This document shows, one piece after another, positions 14,801 to 29,434 of a DNA stretch of 64,000 nucleotides; within the stretch, counting starts at the first letter, position 1, and each line of letters begins with the position of its first letter. The stretch comes from Aradus depressus (taxonomy: Eukaryota; Arthropoda; Insecta; Hemiptera; Aradidae): positions 31,622,066 to 31,686,065 of the forward strand of contig OY759215.1 in assembly GCA_963662175.1 (NCBI GenBank), read 5' to 3'. The notes beneath the pieces were generated by a model. The model saw only the letters and a list, made by a program, of their open reading frames with translations. It was not told the DNA's origin and did not search any database. The position numbers and the translations under genes were made by a program.

Positions 14801-17800
14801 AGGCTCGGGACCATCGCTTAACGTCCCATGCAAAGGACGGCGTGCTTAAGTTTATTTTACCTCCCAGATAAAATAAACTAAGGGCCATGGTCGGGTTACG
14901 AACCCACGTTCTTGAGATCAGAAGTCAAGCACGCATACCACTGAGCTACCGGCGCCCTCTAAATTGTTATTAGGGCTTTTGAGATGAGCGACGATTTCGG
15001 TGAAAATTTACAGGTGTCGTCCTTATTGGGTTTTGGACTTACATATGACATATCACATCGATACTTCATTACTTCATGATTGAAATTCTTATTACCTTTT
15101 TCTAGATAAAAACAGTTTTTGTTATCCTGACCTAAATAAAAGCATTTATCATTAGCATTATACATATAGAAAAAGTCGTCGGTGAATCACTGACTAAGTA
15201 CTTCGCCATCAAGAATTCATCAATTACGTTTTCGGCCGTTCTTCCTCCAAAACCAATCGACCGTTTGGGCTAAGACGCAATAATTGACTTACATAGTGGC
15301 TTCTGAATCCTCATACTTCATTCGATAGATTCATTACATCGCCCGTTATTATGGAATTCAAGTCGAGCCCATCTTCTCTGCTCCCCCCTTACTCTTCGCT
15401 CGATTTCCCGGAGTGCCATCCGTATGAAGTTCAGAATTGAAATAATAAATTTTATATCGATATATTTCTTGGGGTAGGCAGATGTAGAAGGACTAACTTG
15501 TTAAATAAGTAATAAGATGTAACAGTCCAACGTTTATTAAACCACGACTAGTTTCGTCAGTAAACTGACATCTTCAGGTGGAATCTAAACATACATAAAC
15601 CAAAAATAGTCTAGAATTTTCGAGTAAATTAATACTCATGTCAATCTTTAACAATATAACAATATTAAAATTTAAAACCAACAGTACAATAAGTTGAAAT
15701 ATTTTTAATTAAAACTAGTCGTGGTTTAATAAATGTTGGACTGATACATCTTATTACTTATTTATATCGATATATTCATTATATCGGCAGTTTTTAGGGT
15801 TTTATAATGGAGCCACAGTCTGATTCACTCCTCCCGTTTGGCTGGTTACACTGAAAATTAATAGATGTCGTCCTTACAGGACATTGAATTTACATATTCG
15901 TGTCAACACATTCATTACAACGGAAATTATTAGTTAGAGTTTTAGTGTTAAGCCTTCCCCCTAATCCCCTTCCCGTTGGCCGATTTGGCTGAAAATCGAA
16001 AGGTGTCGTCCTTAGAGGGTTCTGGATACACATATAAAATTTCGTGTTGATACATTCATTGAATCGTGAGTAATCGTGTTCACAGACGGACAATCCGGAG
16101 GTCGGAAAACATGAAATTCCGTTGAAAATCCCACAATCCGGAGGTCGGAAAACATGAAATTCCGTTGAAAATCCCGCATCGAATTTTCGAACGATTAGGT
16201 AACTTCCCCTATAAATCGCATAGCTGGGTGTAAAGTATCTATTCCCAATTCAATTTATCATTTAACATTAAGAAAAAAATCATCATATCTTTTTCTAGAT
16301 ACGAGTAAAATCAATTTTTTTTGTTATTGTTGTCTAAATAAAATTGTATTCACTTGAGCTAAACACTGTTTATGGTATGTTTGAAATATGGATAATCACC
16401 AAGCCTGCAGCCCGGTCGAGGAGCGGGGAAGGAGCGCACGAAGTCCTGACATCTGATGTTGTATCGGTTGTAGAAGTAGTCATCCTCAGGGATGATGATG
16501 TCCATGCAGTACGGGTGCTTCAGATGGGGCGGCCGACTGCAGCACTCCTCAGGCTCGTTCTTAGTGTATCGATCTGAAGAATATTAGGAGGATTAATGAT
16601 ATCTCTGCAAAATGGATAACCTGCAACTTTTAAAAGTTGTCATGCTACAAAAGTAGTTGCCATGCGTTACAATTTAAACATTACATTAAACTATTTCCTA
16701 TAGAAATGTATTGTACTTTCTTTGGAGCACTATAACTTTGTACGTATTGGTCCTATCACAAATCTGAAAACATGTACCGATTGGATTTTTGATAAGAAAC
16801 ATTTTTGGTTAAAACCAATTTTTCGATAGGACTCACAGTTTTCGCATAAATCAAGCAAACATTTGAACAAATGGGCTTCAAAACGACATCATAGAACGAT
16901 TTTTGCCATGTATCTCGCAAACTGAGCGACCTTCGAAAAAATGTGTCTTTTAGTTTTTTCTGCAAGTTTTATTTGATAAAATTTGATTAGGTCAAAAGCG
17001 ATATCTTTTAATTTACTTTTTAAATAAACTTAGGCCTTGAAGTAAAGTGATTGTAATTTTTGTGACATCTTCATTCCAAATTTCATGTTCATGCTACAAG
17101 CATTTCTGCATTAGACATGCATCATCGCCAAAATTCAAGGGTTGGAAATTCTGGATGGTTGAAAATTTAATAAGGAACATTTTATTTAGAACCAATTTCT
17201 CGATAGGACCAACGGTTTTCGCGTAAATCAAGCAAACGGCATGAATTTCGCAAACCGAGCGACCTTTGAAGTAATGTAGTTCATATAAAATTTGCATTTT
17301 TGTAAATTCTAAAAGTTTTATTTGAAAAAAATTTCGACTAGGTCATAAATATAAGCGGTATCTTTTAGAATATACTTAGGCCTTGAAGTAATATGGTCTT
17401 AATTTTCGACCGAAATCTATTCTCTCTTAAGTAAGCATACTCAAATGTGACATCTTCATTTCAAATTTCAAGTTCATAGCTACAATCGTTTCTGATTTAG
17501 AGCGCTCATTCCAAACACAGGGGACTTTGTAACATGAAAATTTATGATGGTTGGTAATTTAATAAGGAACATTCTTGGTAAGAACAAATTATTATATAAG
17601 AACAAATTATTATATAAGACCCACAATGTTCGCAAAACCAAGTGAACGTCTAAAAAAATTGGCTTCAAGAAATTATTTTAAGACGGTTTTTGGCATGTCA
17701 AACAGGGCGGCCTTCAAAAAAATGAAAAGTGAGGTAAACTGAAGAGACTGGGACTTAAGCGGCGTTGACAGTGTGAGTATGGTTACCAATAGGTGTGGCG

Positions 17801-20800
17801 GTGAGTGTGAAGTCGTGATCCATGAACTGTCCCCAGGCAACCACCATCACAGTGCCGGCGTGATCATGGAACCCTTCGTCAGGATGGATGGTTCGTGAGA
17901 CGACCCTGGGGAGAGGGAGTTGACTGCCCAGGATGATACTCTCCCTGGGGGCGCTCATACCGTCCGCAAACTGCGGCGACAACAGTCTGAAAATAAATTC
18001 CTCACTTAATTCACACAAAATAAATGAAAGACAAGAGAAGGGGTGAGCATCGATGGTCGATATTTTCCGTTCGATTTTTAATGTTTTAACCATCTAAGGC
18101 GAAACACCGATGTTTTGAGACCATTGATGGCACGTCATCGATGTTTTAGTATGTTTAACAATGGTCATCCCTAGTCAGGAGTTCAATTGTGAAAAAACGA
18201 CATATTTTTTTAGACACCAAATAATAATAAGAAAAATGTGACTTAGAAATATATCTATTAAAAATATATCTAACTGAAATCCTCCAAGGACTAGAATAGC
18301 GTTGGGTCATACATTAAAGAAATGAACAATATTGAATGGCGACGCGTCCTTTTGTGGCGCAAAAATAGCCAACAAATTGTCTTCTAAGATTTTTTTTTTA
18401 TTTATTTTTTTTTTCCCCGCGGTCGCGATGTGAAATTTAAGTTGCTTTTTAATCAGGTTGGTTTTTCACCTTTATATATTTCTTCACCATTCCAAGATAT
18501 AATATAATTTAAAAAATATCCATTTCGGGAAAAATAATTCTATTGGAACCACCGGATAACGAAGAATAAATCCATGAGATCGCGAGAAATCTCTTCTTAA
18601 AAAGTCTGTTGTGCGTGAGCAGAACCAATATTTACACTATTACGTCTATCTACGCTTAAATTTTTCTTCCCTGCAAGCTCGAATTCGACCAATTTTTTTT
18701 TATTCGATTAACTAATTATCGATAATTTGGTTTTAAGAAAACTGACATTATTGCAGAGATATTGTGAAATAATTCAAATGAACTTGAAAGAAATAAAACT
18801 TGTTTTATCTCTTGACCAAAACTGTCTCATCTCTTATGCTTTTGGCTGAGGATGGTAGAAATACCGAAAGTACTCCCATGTAAATATAGTTGGTGAAATT
18901 AGACAATATCATAAATAAACAAATTTGGTTTTACATTTCCAGAATGCTTTAAATACCCCAGAAATCAATTTAATTAACAAAATTAACACTTTTTTGGAGT
19001 AAAGATATAGGATAGCAGGTGTCACCTCTGGAAGGGAGTGTTGATGGCTCCCCAGGTGGGGTTCTGCATGTTGTTACAGAGGCCATCATGTCGACGGTAC
19101 TTTCCAGCCTGACAGTGGACATCGGCTAGGTAGGCAGGACACACTTCTTGGATGAGGGTCTTGGAGACGTCCACCGAGGGTAGTCCCTTGTCGATGTCCT
19201 CTAGGCTCATACCGTACCTGTAACACACCATAACCATACTTATAGAAGGACGTATATGCTATAGGCGGGGAGGCATATGTGTTCGTAACTACATATACTT
19301 ATAGATATATGTTCATAATTATACTTATAGGTGTATGTTCATAACTATACTGCTATAGGTCAGGAGGGATATATTTCATAACCATACTTAGAGAAGGACG
19401 TACATACTATAGGCATGTAGAAGAGGGATATATGTTTTCCCACATAAAAAAAATTGTAAAACATAATAAATATAAAAATTGGCTTTGAGCCGACTAAACT
19501 TTATACCTCTCATTTTATGTTATTTGTTGATTGAATTATTTGTTTATGCGTTATAGTGCATGTTTCTATGAGCTTGTCTTCGCGATTACAATTGTGTAAA
19601 AATACATAGAATAAAGATACACACTGGGCTGGTTGTCCAATATATATTGACCAATGAAACCCTGAAAATATTCTTTATAGATGGGACTACCCGATGTTCT
19701 GCCGATTCGTCGGCTAATGGCGGGAGCAGAAGCTGACGTTATACAATAGTCTGGGGACGATGCGATCGGCGCAGATTGTTTCGTCGATGGCCGATCCCAG
19801 GCCCTCAGTAACCCCTTGTTCCCCAGCTTTTCTCCAGGGGATATTGCATTAATGCAAGACGCACACTTTTAAAACTAAATAAATGCAAAAAAAGGGTACT
19901 CACATGATTAATAAAAATGTTGTCAATATTAAACACTTGGCAAATATATGAATATCTTTATTTGAAATGGTTTTGATAATTTACTAAGTTTCTGGTTAAT
20001 TACGAAATCTTGACATAGATCGCTCTGTTTGCAACGATCAAGACAAGTTTTCAAAGTTCATTTTGTACACACAATTATCTTTTTAATATTCACAATCTTC
20101 TCATTCCTGTAAAAGTTGTCCCATTGTGAATTCCAATGAAAAAGAATTTCTTCATAAGTTGATTATATAAAATGCAGGGAGGATCACTTTAAGGTTGAGT
20201 AATTATGTCGGAGAATCACGTAACAGGAGACATAATTCAAAGTCTATCTCGAATGCGCCCCTATAAAATAGACTGAGTTACTGGCGGACCCTTTCCCTCG
20301 TAATCACCAAACCATTTGTTCAGCTTAAAGAGCATTCACACAGGAAATGATATTAAATGTCACATTCCTTAACATGAATTTCGAAATGTTGTTTATTGAT
20401 AACAAACATGCTAATAAGGAGTTGGGTCTGTATATACTTTTACGGTAGCTTCTAGATAAGAGCGGTGAGAGAACTCCATCATCTCATGAAGTGCACACAA
20501 ATTTATATTACATAAAAAATATTTCTTACAACATTCACATTTGTTTTGTTTTTTTAAATAAATTTTGTAAGCAAATAACTTGTTCTGTCTGGAAAACGAG
20601 TAAATAATATTTCAAACAGATAAGTATCTGGTGGAATTTAATAAAATTGTAAGGATCGGATTATATGTTGTTCTTGCAACATTCCTTTCTTTTTGACTAA
20701 CAGTTCTCTCTTGGATATTATGGATAACTCTAACCTAGCCCAGCTCTGCTATAAAAGACAATTTCAAATTTTGGGCCCGTGAAATTCTCCTTTGGGTTCC

Positions 20801-23800
20801 TCACTGCATGTACATTAAAAATAGAGTTATAGCGAGAGAGCTTTAGCATATCCACTACTAAATTTTGTGTCGATAGGTGCCAACATGAAATTTAGGTGAA
20901 ACACGTTGAATTTCTGACCGACTCCAAAACTTCCCCTTTACTTATATTGTGGGGGAAGTAATTTTTTTTTTGTAGAAGTCTATCACTATAAGCTATCGCT
21001 CATACTCCTCTGAGTGTAGAATCCAACTTTCTAAAATGTGAGGACATCTTACTTTGATGGAAATTGGACTTGAGGGGGGGCGGGAGGGGGGGGGGGGGGG
21101 TTACTTCTCTCGAATAAGGATGGCCTGGGACACCTACTACTTCGCTCTGGACATTTTCGCACGAGCAGAGAACAAATATAAATACTTCCCCAGTCAAATA
21201 TGATTGTCCGTGATGGTAGTTCACTTTTAAGTTATTAGGTGCCACTACCATCACGCCACTGTCAGCCTTTTTAGGTCCCTGGCAACGCGGGTTCGGTCCG
21301 GGGCTGTTGAGCGGTCATAATAGAGGGCCCCTGGGATCATCTGACGCCTGACCGTACCCCTGATCGGCTCCTCCTCCCTCAGCAGCTCTGGTTTAAGGGG
21401 CAGCTAGTTGGAATCTTTTGATAGACCCAATCCAGTCCAACTACTGGACCGTGCCCAGCTAGCTCGGATTTCGAGATATTTAAGAAAAAAAAAACCAGGA
21501 GCAGAGCTACGAACAAACGAGGAAATCAGTCTACAATCTATCCAGCTGAAGCCAAGGGAATCTTCTCAACCCCCCCCCCCCCCCCCCCCCCCACACCTCC
21601 CGGTGTATTTTTTTGGGTGGCCAGCCAGATCACTACGAATCGAACCTCAGTTGTGCTGCTCAGCTGAGGACGTAATATCTTTTAAATGAACTGACATAAA
21701 AGAGGTAAACAGAAACAAATGTTGAGTGGTCAAGCATCTCGTGGGGCCTGCGTTATGGAACCGCCACAGGCGCGTGTTCAAATCCCGTTCTGGGGAGAGA
21801 GGTCATTAAGTTTGGTAAGAATTCGTTCATCGAACTGCTGGAGGAACATTCCCATACTAGGTTATATCTAACCGAGTGTATAACAGTTAATAAATAACAG
21901 GTTCTCAAGATGATGTAGGTATAATATCAATGGAGGAGATATTTAGAAACAGGTCCATCTGATGTAAAGTTTGTCTTTGGTAATGGGGAAATAATGGTCA
22001 GATAAAGATACGAGAGGGGCTGGTAATGATCCGTTAATAAGCGGCCACCGAGTGAGTTGTCGAAAATTATGTAGAGGGCTGGTGGATGTTTTGTGTCAGC
22101 CAGCCAAACGGGTCAAGGCAAGACATTGTACCTACTCTCTCTCTCTCAGACAAGAAATTAGCTTAGCATATTATAGGTGCACTTAATAATAACCTGATGG
22201 AATGTGTTATTATATGGTGGAGAACAAGGTTCCAACCTTATTAGACAAACAATTTACAACATGAACTGACTAGGTTAAGGCACACCTAGAAGGGTTACAT
22301 GCAGTTGTAACATGGTGTCAATATGACTACACGTTTATTAAGCAATCAATACATACATTAGCTATAGTACAATAGTTCATATAATCAAGACATCTTACTG
22401 GAAAGCAATACATACATACATTAACTATAGTACAATAGTTCATATAATCAAGACATCTTACTGGAAAGCAATACATACATACATTAACTATAGTACAATA
22501 GTTCATATAATCAAGACATCTTACTGGAAAGCAATACATACATACATTAACTATAGTACAATATATATATATATAATAAGAAAATAAAACAGTAATAATA
22601 ATATAAAGTATACACAAAATAATAAATATATACAAAATGATAAAATAATAATTAAAAATTAAAGTAAGACTAAATAAATAAAATAAATGACAGTGAAAAA
22701 AGTAAAGTACCTACATAAAGAAATCATAAAACAAAATAAAGAAAACTACGTACAAAATAACATGATAAATCATAAGAAAAACAACTCGTGAGCTCAGAGA
22801 CCCCTCGGAACACCCCCGCATAGTATCGCCCTCATTCCTACATCTAAATAGAGGTAGAGGAGATCAAGGGTGCGTGGGTGGTCCCCCGTACCCCCGGATC
22901 TGCCTAGCCCTGACTAGCAGTGGAGGTAGACCGAGAGGGACAGGAGAGTTGAAGAGAGGAGAGCCTTGGATGGCAAGTTTGGAGGATGATGAGAGAAGGA
23001 ATGGTAAGAGATGGACAAGATAACAGACTGGAAGACTATTGCTCCGGAGTCTGCACGAACCATAGAGCATGATAAGTAGACACTTCTTCCACTTCCGATA
23101 TGCTTCCGGCTCCAGACCATATGGGCACTGAATCATTCTGCAGATAATACATACAATGGGCGTACAAAAAGTTATTGACAGATTAATGAGCCAGAGGCTA
23201 ATCCCAGTTCAACTAGAAGAAGAATTAGCATTTGAAGACCACACAATAAAGAGACAGCTCTGGGCTTGAGATCTGAAGGGTGGGGCGGGACGAAAATTTC
23301 AAAACCGTATTACTTCTCCAGCTATAGGAATTATAGAGAAAGTTATGTAATCGGTCAGAAATTCGATGTTGAGTTTTCACCAGAATTTAGTGTTTGGGAC
23401 CACTTGATTTCAAAATCAAAAAAAGAGAAGTTGTCAGTGAATCACCGGCACGAATTAATCAATTACATTTTCGCCATCCTTTCTATGGAGAGAACCTGAA
23501 ACAGTATCCTGTATTGTTGGCCGGAGCAACGTTGGATGTGACTATTTTGACAAAGCCTTTTTTTTGTGGAATAACGTTTGTTGTGACTCGCTGGAATGGA
23601 ATGTGTAAAGGTTTAGATCTCAAACTAACCGCTAGATAGTGCTGAATCGTTTTAAGAGCGCATTTCACGTTTTCAGGTAATGAAGCAACGTTGGATGTGT
23701 AATAAGAAGCCTGAGGTTACATTTTGGTTTCAGTTCTGTCAAGTTTGTTTTGATTCTGCGACTCTTGTTCATTTCAAATTCCAAAGCACAAAAAGATTTT

Positions 23801-26800
23801 ATGTACATGACAAAATACCTAATGGACCTAACACCGCGAGTTTTATAAAAAGTATTTCTAGTGCGTGAGAACATCAGATTATTATGTTTCACATAATTTT
23901 TTCTAATTTTTTAGTTTTTAAATTTCATTTCACTTAATTTGATGCTTTCTTGTCGAATTCTAACGTACTGGTTCAATGTTTTGTGAGCATGAAGTAGTGA
24001 AAATCAAAGTTTCCTCTTTCTTTTTATTAAACATTTCAAACAAAAAGAAATTCAGTTTCTTTCTTTATCCTTTGCTGGAAAACGTTTATTACAATGGAAC
24101 AAAGTCGGATGTGAGATTTATCTGAGATCCATGTAGCTTTTATTGTTTATTGCCTCCTGTAAAATTTGCATTTTGTAACATCCAACGTTGTTCCAGCCAA
24201 CAATACAATTGTTGTAGGGGTCAACACACACAGATCACACAATATGATGATGATGGTATCTTCAGCACTAACATATACGATTTTCCAGCGCGGGCGCACA
24301 ACATCAAATAATAAACATTAAGATACCCATAAATAATAATTTTGCTGAAAATTATAGTTATAGAGATCCCTTTTGGGCCTCAAATAAGGCCATGGTTACC
24401 GATCCCTGAGTTGGAGCCAAGTCAATTTATTGGTAACTATTTTATTCACAAATCAATCACTCGTTCTTTCCGTAGAAAATTCAATGAATTAGCCAATTAC
24501 TGTGATCAGAGCTGCATTCATTGGTAATTGTCGGCCTGTCACTTGAGTTGAGAAAGTCTCCACCAATGAATGTTGGTTTTATCAGCCAGCCAATTGCAAG
24601 TTATTCACTAAGTGCAAGATGAATGGATGGTAACACGATTTAGAAGGCTAGCAATATGTGAAATCTGTGAACTTCGCGAAATAAGAAAAATAAGTTTGTC
24701 CGTTAAAGGATGTTCCTGAGCCTCAACTAAACCTGGGTAGGCTAAAATTTAGGGCACCCACTGTAGAGTCGGGGTCATGTCCACCAGAGCGACGAAAGAG
24801 CACTCTGGTAGTAGGCGATATCGCAGTTTAAGCCGGGTATGAGTCACAATAATCAACTTTTTCCATTATGTCTAGTAACAGAATCAGAATCGAGAATAAA
24901 ATTAAAATCGCAAAGCTCATAATTTTAATTAAGAATTTCAAATGAGAGGATATAGTTTTTATTTCATTAATAAATAAAACTTAAAACTAATTATAAAGAT
25001 AGGGCGATAACATAGCCAAACTAACTTTTTCGTTGCTGCGTCAAGGGTGGTTAGTCATTCTCATTTTCAATGATGTAACTCTGGAACGGCTAATTCAATT
25101 TTCCTTGGGTTTGAACTAAAATGTCGGTTATGGAGGGTACATTAAAAATATGTATTAAAAACCATATGCTCTCATTTGATTTTTTAAATAAATTACGTTA
25201 TATGCTCCTTTTTTGGATTTCAGTTCAAATTGTATTCTCGATTCTGGTTCTAGATCTGGTACTTTACCTAAAAGGAAAAATCCCGATCAAAAAATTCCAC
25301 AAATTAAGGCACAAATTTTGTGGATGAGCATGATACATGGAACACCCTATAATATAAATATATATATACTATATAGGGTGTTCCATGTATCATATAATAT
25401 ATTATATTATATAAATAAATGAACAAATTGAAGTTTAGACATCCTATATCATATTAGTATATTGGATTGCCTATTTTTGCTACATAAATGTACATTTTTA
25501 TATATTCATATAATATAGTATATACAGAAAAAAAACATAGTAATTCATGTGTCTTTTTACGTCCCCAACTAAACCAGGTATAGAGGAAGTTAAGTATTTG
25601 GTCGGAAATTCTATGCCATTTTCAGTAGAATTTTTTTTTTCTAATTCCCAGATTAACCCTAGAATACTAACTACACGTCTCGGAGACGTATTCAAGATTT
25701 AAAACGTCAGCTGCTTCGCTTGACTTTGAAGTTTTTCCCCCTCCTTCCAGCTATGCTTCGTTTGAGTAGCTTTGGGTTGATTTAGTTGGGTTCTAGCCGC
25801 CGGTCTTCATATTTCAGGTAAGTACTGAATTTTTTTCATAACATAGTGCGTCTCAGAGACGTAGAGTAAGTATTCAACGTAAATTATTCTACGTCTCTTG
25901 GACGTGTTGTTATGAATGATTGGTGTATTTTTCTACGTCTCTCAGACGTATTGTTATGAATAAAGGTGCTTATTTATACGTCTCTGTGACGTAGTATTAG
26001 TAATGATAGGTGCTTTCATCCATAACTCTGATACACGGTTTTAAGATATATTTGTATTTTATATTTCGTTTGTGTTTCATGTTTATAAGTAAGTCCAATA
26101 TGTGTGCATATTTTTTGACTTAGTTTCTACATATATTTTAAAGCTTTGTAACGATAGATACATCCTCTGTCTACTTAGTAGGTTCAGAATTGTTTCTAAT
26201 AAGGAGAAGATAATTCTTGTTGACTGCCGCAGTAAACATTGGACTATGAGCAGGCTTAACTCAGAATTATATATCTAGTTAGAGTCCCAACCCTCAGTTA
26301 ATCCTAAAGCTTTCACAAGCTTCTTTAATATTACTTTAAGAGTCGAAGTCCTGATTAATTCCATGGCCTCGTTAATATCGGTTTATTTTGCACAGTTATT
26401 GCACTAGAGAGAGCCAGAATGACAAACGGGTTTTGGGACCCACCCAGTACAGTTCAGCCCAACTGTCACATTGTGCTAGTTATAGTAACCAACTAATTGG
26501 CATTTAACTGTCTACAATCAGTAAATTAACTATTGTTTGTGATATTTCTTTATTTTTATGTTGAAAAATATATAGGACTATATACTGACTGTTATAACAC
26601 AAAACTAGTTCATTGAAAATATAAAAAACATGTCCTAATTTAACTGAATAAATATTATATCTATCAGGGATGTAATAAGACAGGAGTAACCAATTTATAT
26701 TTCTTTATAGTTAGTGTGACTCAAGCCCGAAATTCACTTAATCGTCAAATCGCCTACTACCAGAGCGCTCTTACCTTTGGTGGACACGACCCCGACTCTA

Positions 26801-29383
26801 CTATGGGAGTACTAAACTCGCCTACCTAGGTTTATTCGCCTAGAGTTGGGGCACGAGTACCTGACATCGCACAGGCTTGGGAGCATCACTTAACGTCCCA
26901 TACGAAGGACGGCGTGCTTAAGTTTATCTTACCTCCCAAATAGAAAAACTAAGGGCCTCGATCGGGTTTAGCCTTATCGGGATACAGGCGCCCTCGAAAA
27001 AAGTATATATATTATACATAGAGATAAAAAAAAATAAAATAAAATAAACAAAGATAATTTAATGTTTAAATGAAATATTAAATTTTATCTACAGGCAACA
27101 CTCACGCTTGTGTACTCTACATATTAATTTTTTGCCATTAACAAGAATAACGATAATAACTTTTAAGATGAGTATGTAGTAGTAAAAAAAATTAGTAGTA
27201 GTTAAAAATAATAATAATAATTATGAAAAGTGTCGACTGCAGGCTTCTGTCAGGTTTCTAACCAGCGATCTTAAGCTCAGTAAGCTAGCTATGTTTCTAT
27301 TATTTCTTAAAACTCTCTCCCTTCATTTTTACAAAACATCATTTACAATTTTCCTCTGTCAGAGCTAAGATATCGCCCAATTCGTTTGTTAAAAACATTT
27401 ATTCAATTTCAAAATTCTTTAAGTGAAATCGAAGACAAAAAACCTTGTGTCTAAGTATTTTAGTAAATAGAAAGAAGGAGGTAAGATATTAGAAAATGTG
27501 GCCCTAACACAGGATTTTCTTATACCAACCGCGTTTTTACATATCATTCTTACCCCACCCAAATTCATTTAATGCGGGTGTTACTGTATAAGAATGTAAT
27601 GTGTTGACATGAACCGTATTCTTTGTTTCAGTGAACATCGTAATTGTGACAGTGTCTTTCTTATAGCAAGTAATGCCAGTATGAAATGAATTTGAGACTG
27701 GAGAAAGGGGAGAAAGACCTTAAGTATTTTTATTTGAGAGGTGAAAAGACCTTGAACAAGCCGTCCTAGATGGTACGGAGCCTGTACGATGTCAGGCACT
27801 CGGCCTCATGTCATGAGTGACGAAAGAGAGCTCTGGTAGTAGGCGATATGACCTCTTAGTTAAAGCCCGGGCATGACTAATAAAGTAACATATACTCACG
27901 TTTTAGCAAGCTGTGTTGAAATGTCCAGAAGAAGTTCACCAACACTGGCGATTTGATCGTGTTTCCATACACCATCTTGGGGGATTTTAACCTCTGTAAA
28001 ATAATAAAAAATAAATAATAATATTATTATGAATTTAATATATGCAAACATCTTTATGAAAAGTCGTCGACAATGTACTTCCCCAGCACTAATTAATTTA
28101 CTAAGTTTTCGCTCTCCCTCTAACCATTATTTATCGTTATTTATTTATACAAAGTCATTAAGTTTACTTAAACTAGAACTTCTGAATTCACATACTAAAT
28201 TTCGTGCCGATACATTCTATATATCGGCAGTTATGAGTCGCCCCCTCTGTTTCGCCGATTTTGCTAAAAAATAATAAGTGTCATCCTTGTAGGGTTTTGA
28301 ATCTACATATTGAATGTGGTGTCGATACATTCATTAGATCGATAGTATTTATGGTTTTTGAGTTGATCCCCCTTCCTCACACTAATCCCACCTTCTCCGT
28401 CATTAAACTTTTGAACTTTCATATGAATTAAAGTTGTTGTGTCCCCCCCTAATCCCGTTTTTCCCTTTTAGCAAATTTGGCTGAAAATCAATAGCTGTCG
28501 TCCTTATGAGATTGCGGATTCACATATAAAATTTCGTATCGATATATTCATTCTATCGGGAATTATCATGTTCAAAGACAAACACACATAGAAAAGCTAA
28601 ATAATAAAATTATGAATTTGAATACCTTCTTATTTAATCATCATTTAACACTTTGGTAGCAAGGCAGTTAGGTATAAAACTTTCAAAATACTATCAATCA
28701 TTATTTTCTTTTTTCTTAAGACGTTTCGACTACATTCGTCATTTTCAATTCTAAAAAAACAAGTCAAAATAAGAAAAAAAACAACATTAATTCTGACTTT
28801 TACAACAAATATTTTTACATAACATTATCACTTACTATAATTAAGAACAAATAAGGACTTACCAAACAAATACAGATCAATCCATATATATTTTATTCAT
28901 AACAAAATTTCTTTTCCAGGAATGTCAAAAATTAGTATTTTTTTTTTTCACATTATTCAAATTTTAAAATTATACATCTTTCAATTACAATAAAAATAAC
29001 ATATAGCCTTGTTATAACCTACTCAATTTTAATTTATTTAAAATCGATGTTTAAATTTCATATTTTTTTACTAATTATATATATTTTACCAAGTATATTT
29101 TTTTATTTTATCTTATTTAAGATATATGAATAATGTGCTCCTATTTTTTCGGCATCTGTTTTACAATTTACTAAGCTATCTTGTTCTTTAGAAATCATAA
29201 TTGATTCTTTTATATTTCTTTTCATTTTGTTATTTTCTTTATGTATAATTCTGGTATTATCAAAATTAAATGTATGTTTATAATTTTTACTGTGTTCAGA
29301 CAATGCTGTAATTTTTTTTTATTTTATATAATATAATAAGTTTTATACCTAATTGCCTTACTACCAAAGTGTTCATACAAAAG

Positions 29384-29434
<51 letters not shown>

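Larger units (their letters stand above)
14975..16235 (+). repeat. Same 140-bp-unit repeat, interrupted by family E
   Basis: Copies of TCGATA...CATTCATTATATCGG and GTGTCGTCCTTA blocks run through the stretch on both sides of the family E insertion, and the end GGTCGGAAAACATGAAATTCC is duplicated in tandem. Confidence 0.6.
19900..22340. other. Intron, mostly unassigned
   Basis: Intron between peroxidase exons 3 and 4. Besides the listed fragments, 21280-21420 is GC-rich and looks like an unidentified repeat. No gene seen. Confidence 0.5.

Noticed and set aside
14940..14961. True tRNA genes at the A/B-box segments
   Set aside because: The boxes are present, but acceptor and anticodon stems do not pair, and the segments continue into a long shared SINE body with target duplications.
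16344..16577. Plus-strand 77-codon protein
   Set aside because: It is antisense to peroxidase exon 6, which has conserved motifs and correct splice phases.
21408..21689. Poly-proline protein
   Set aside because: The proline run is a C homopolymer, and the flanks are repeat-like.
22864..23136. 90-codon minus frame as a gene
   Set aside because: It overlaps a repeat with partners in the window and has no family match or splice sites.
25800..25835. Splice-like TTTCAGGTAAGT as an exon border
   Set aside because: It lies within the piggyBac terminus and no compatible coding frame flanks it.
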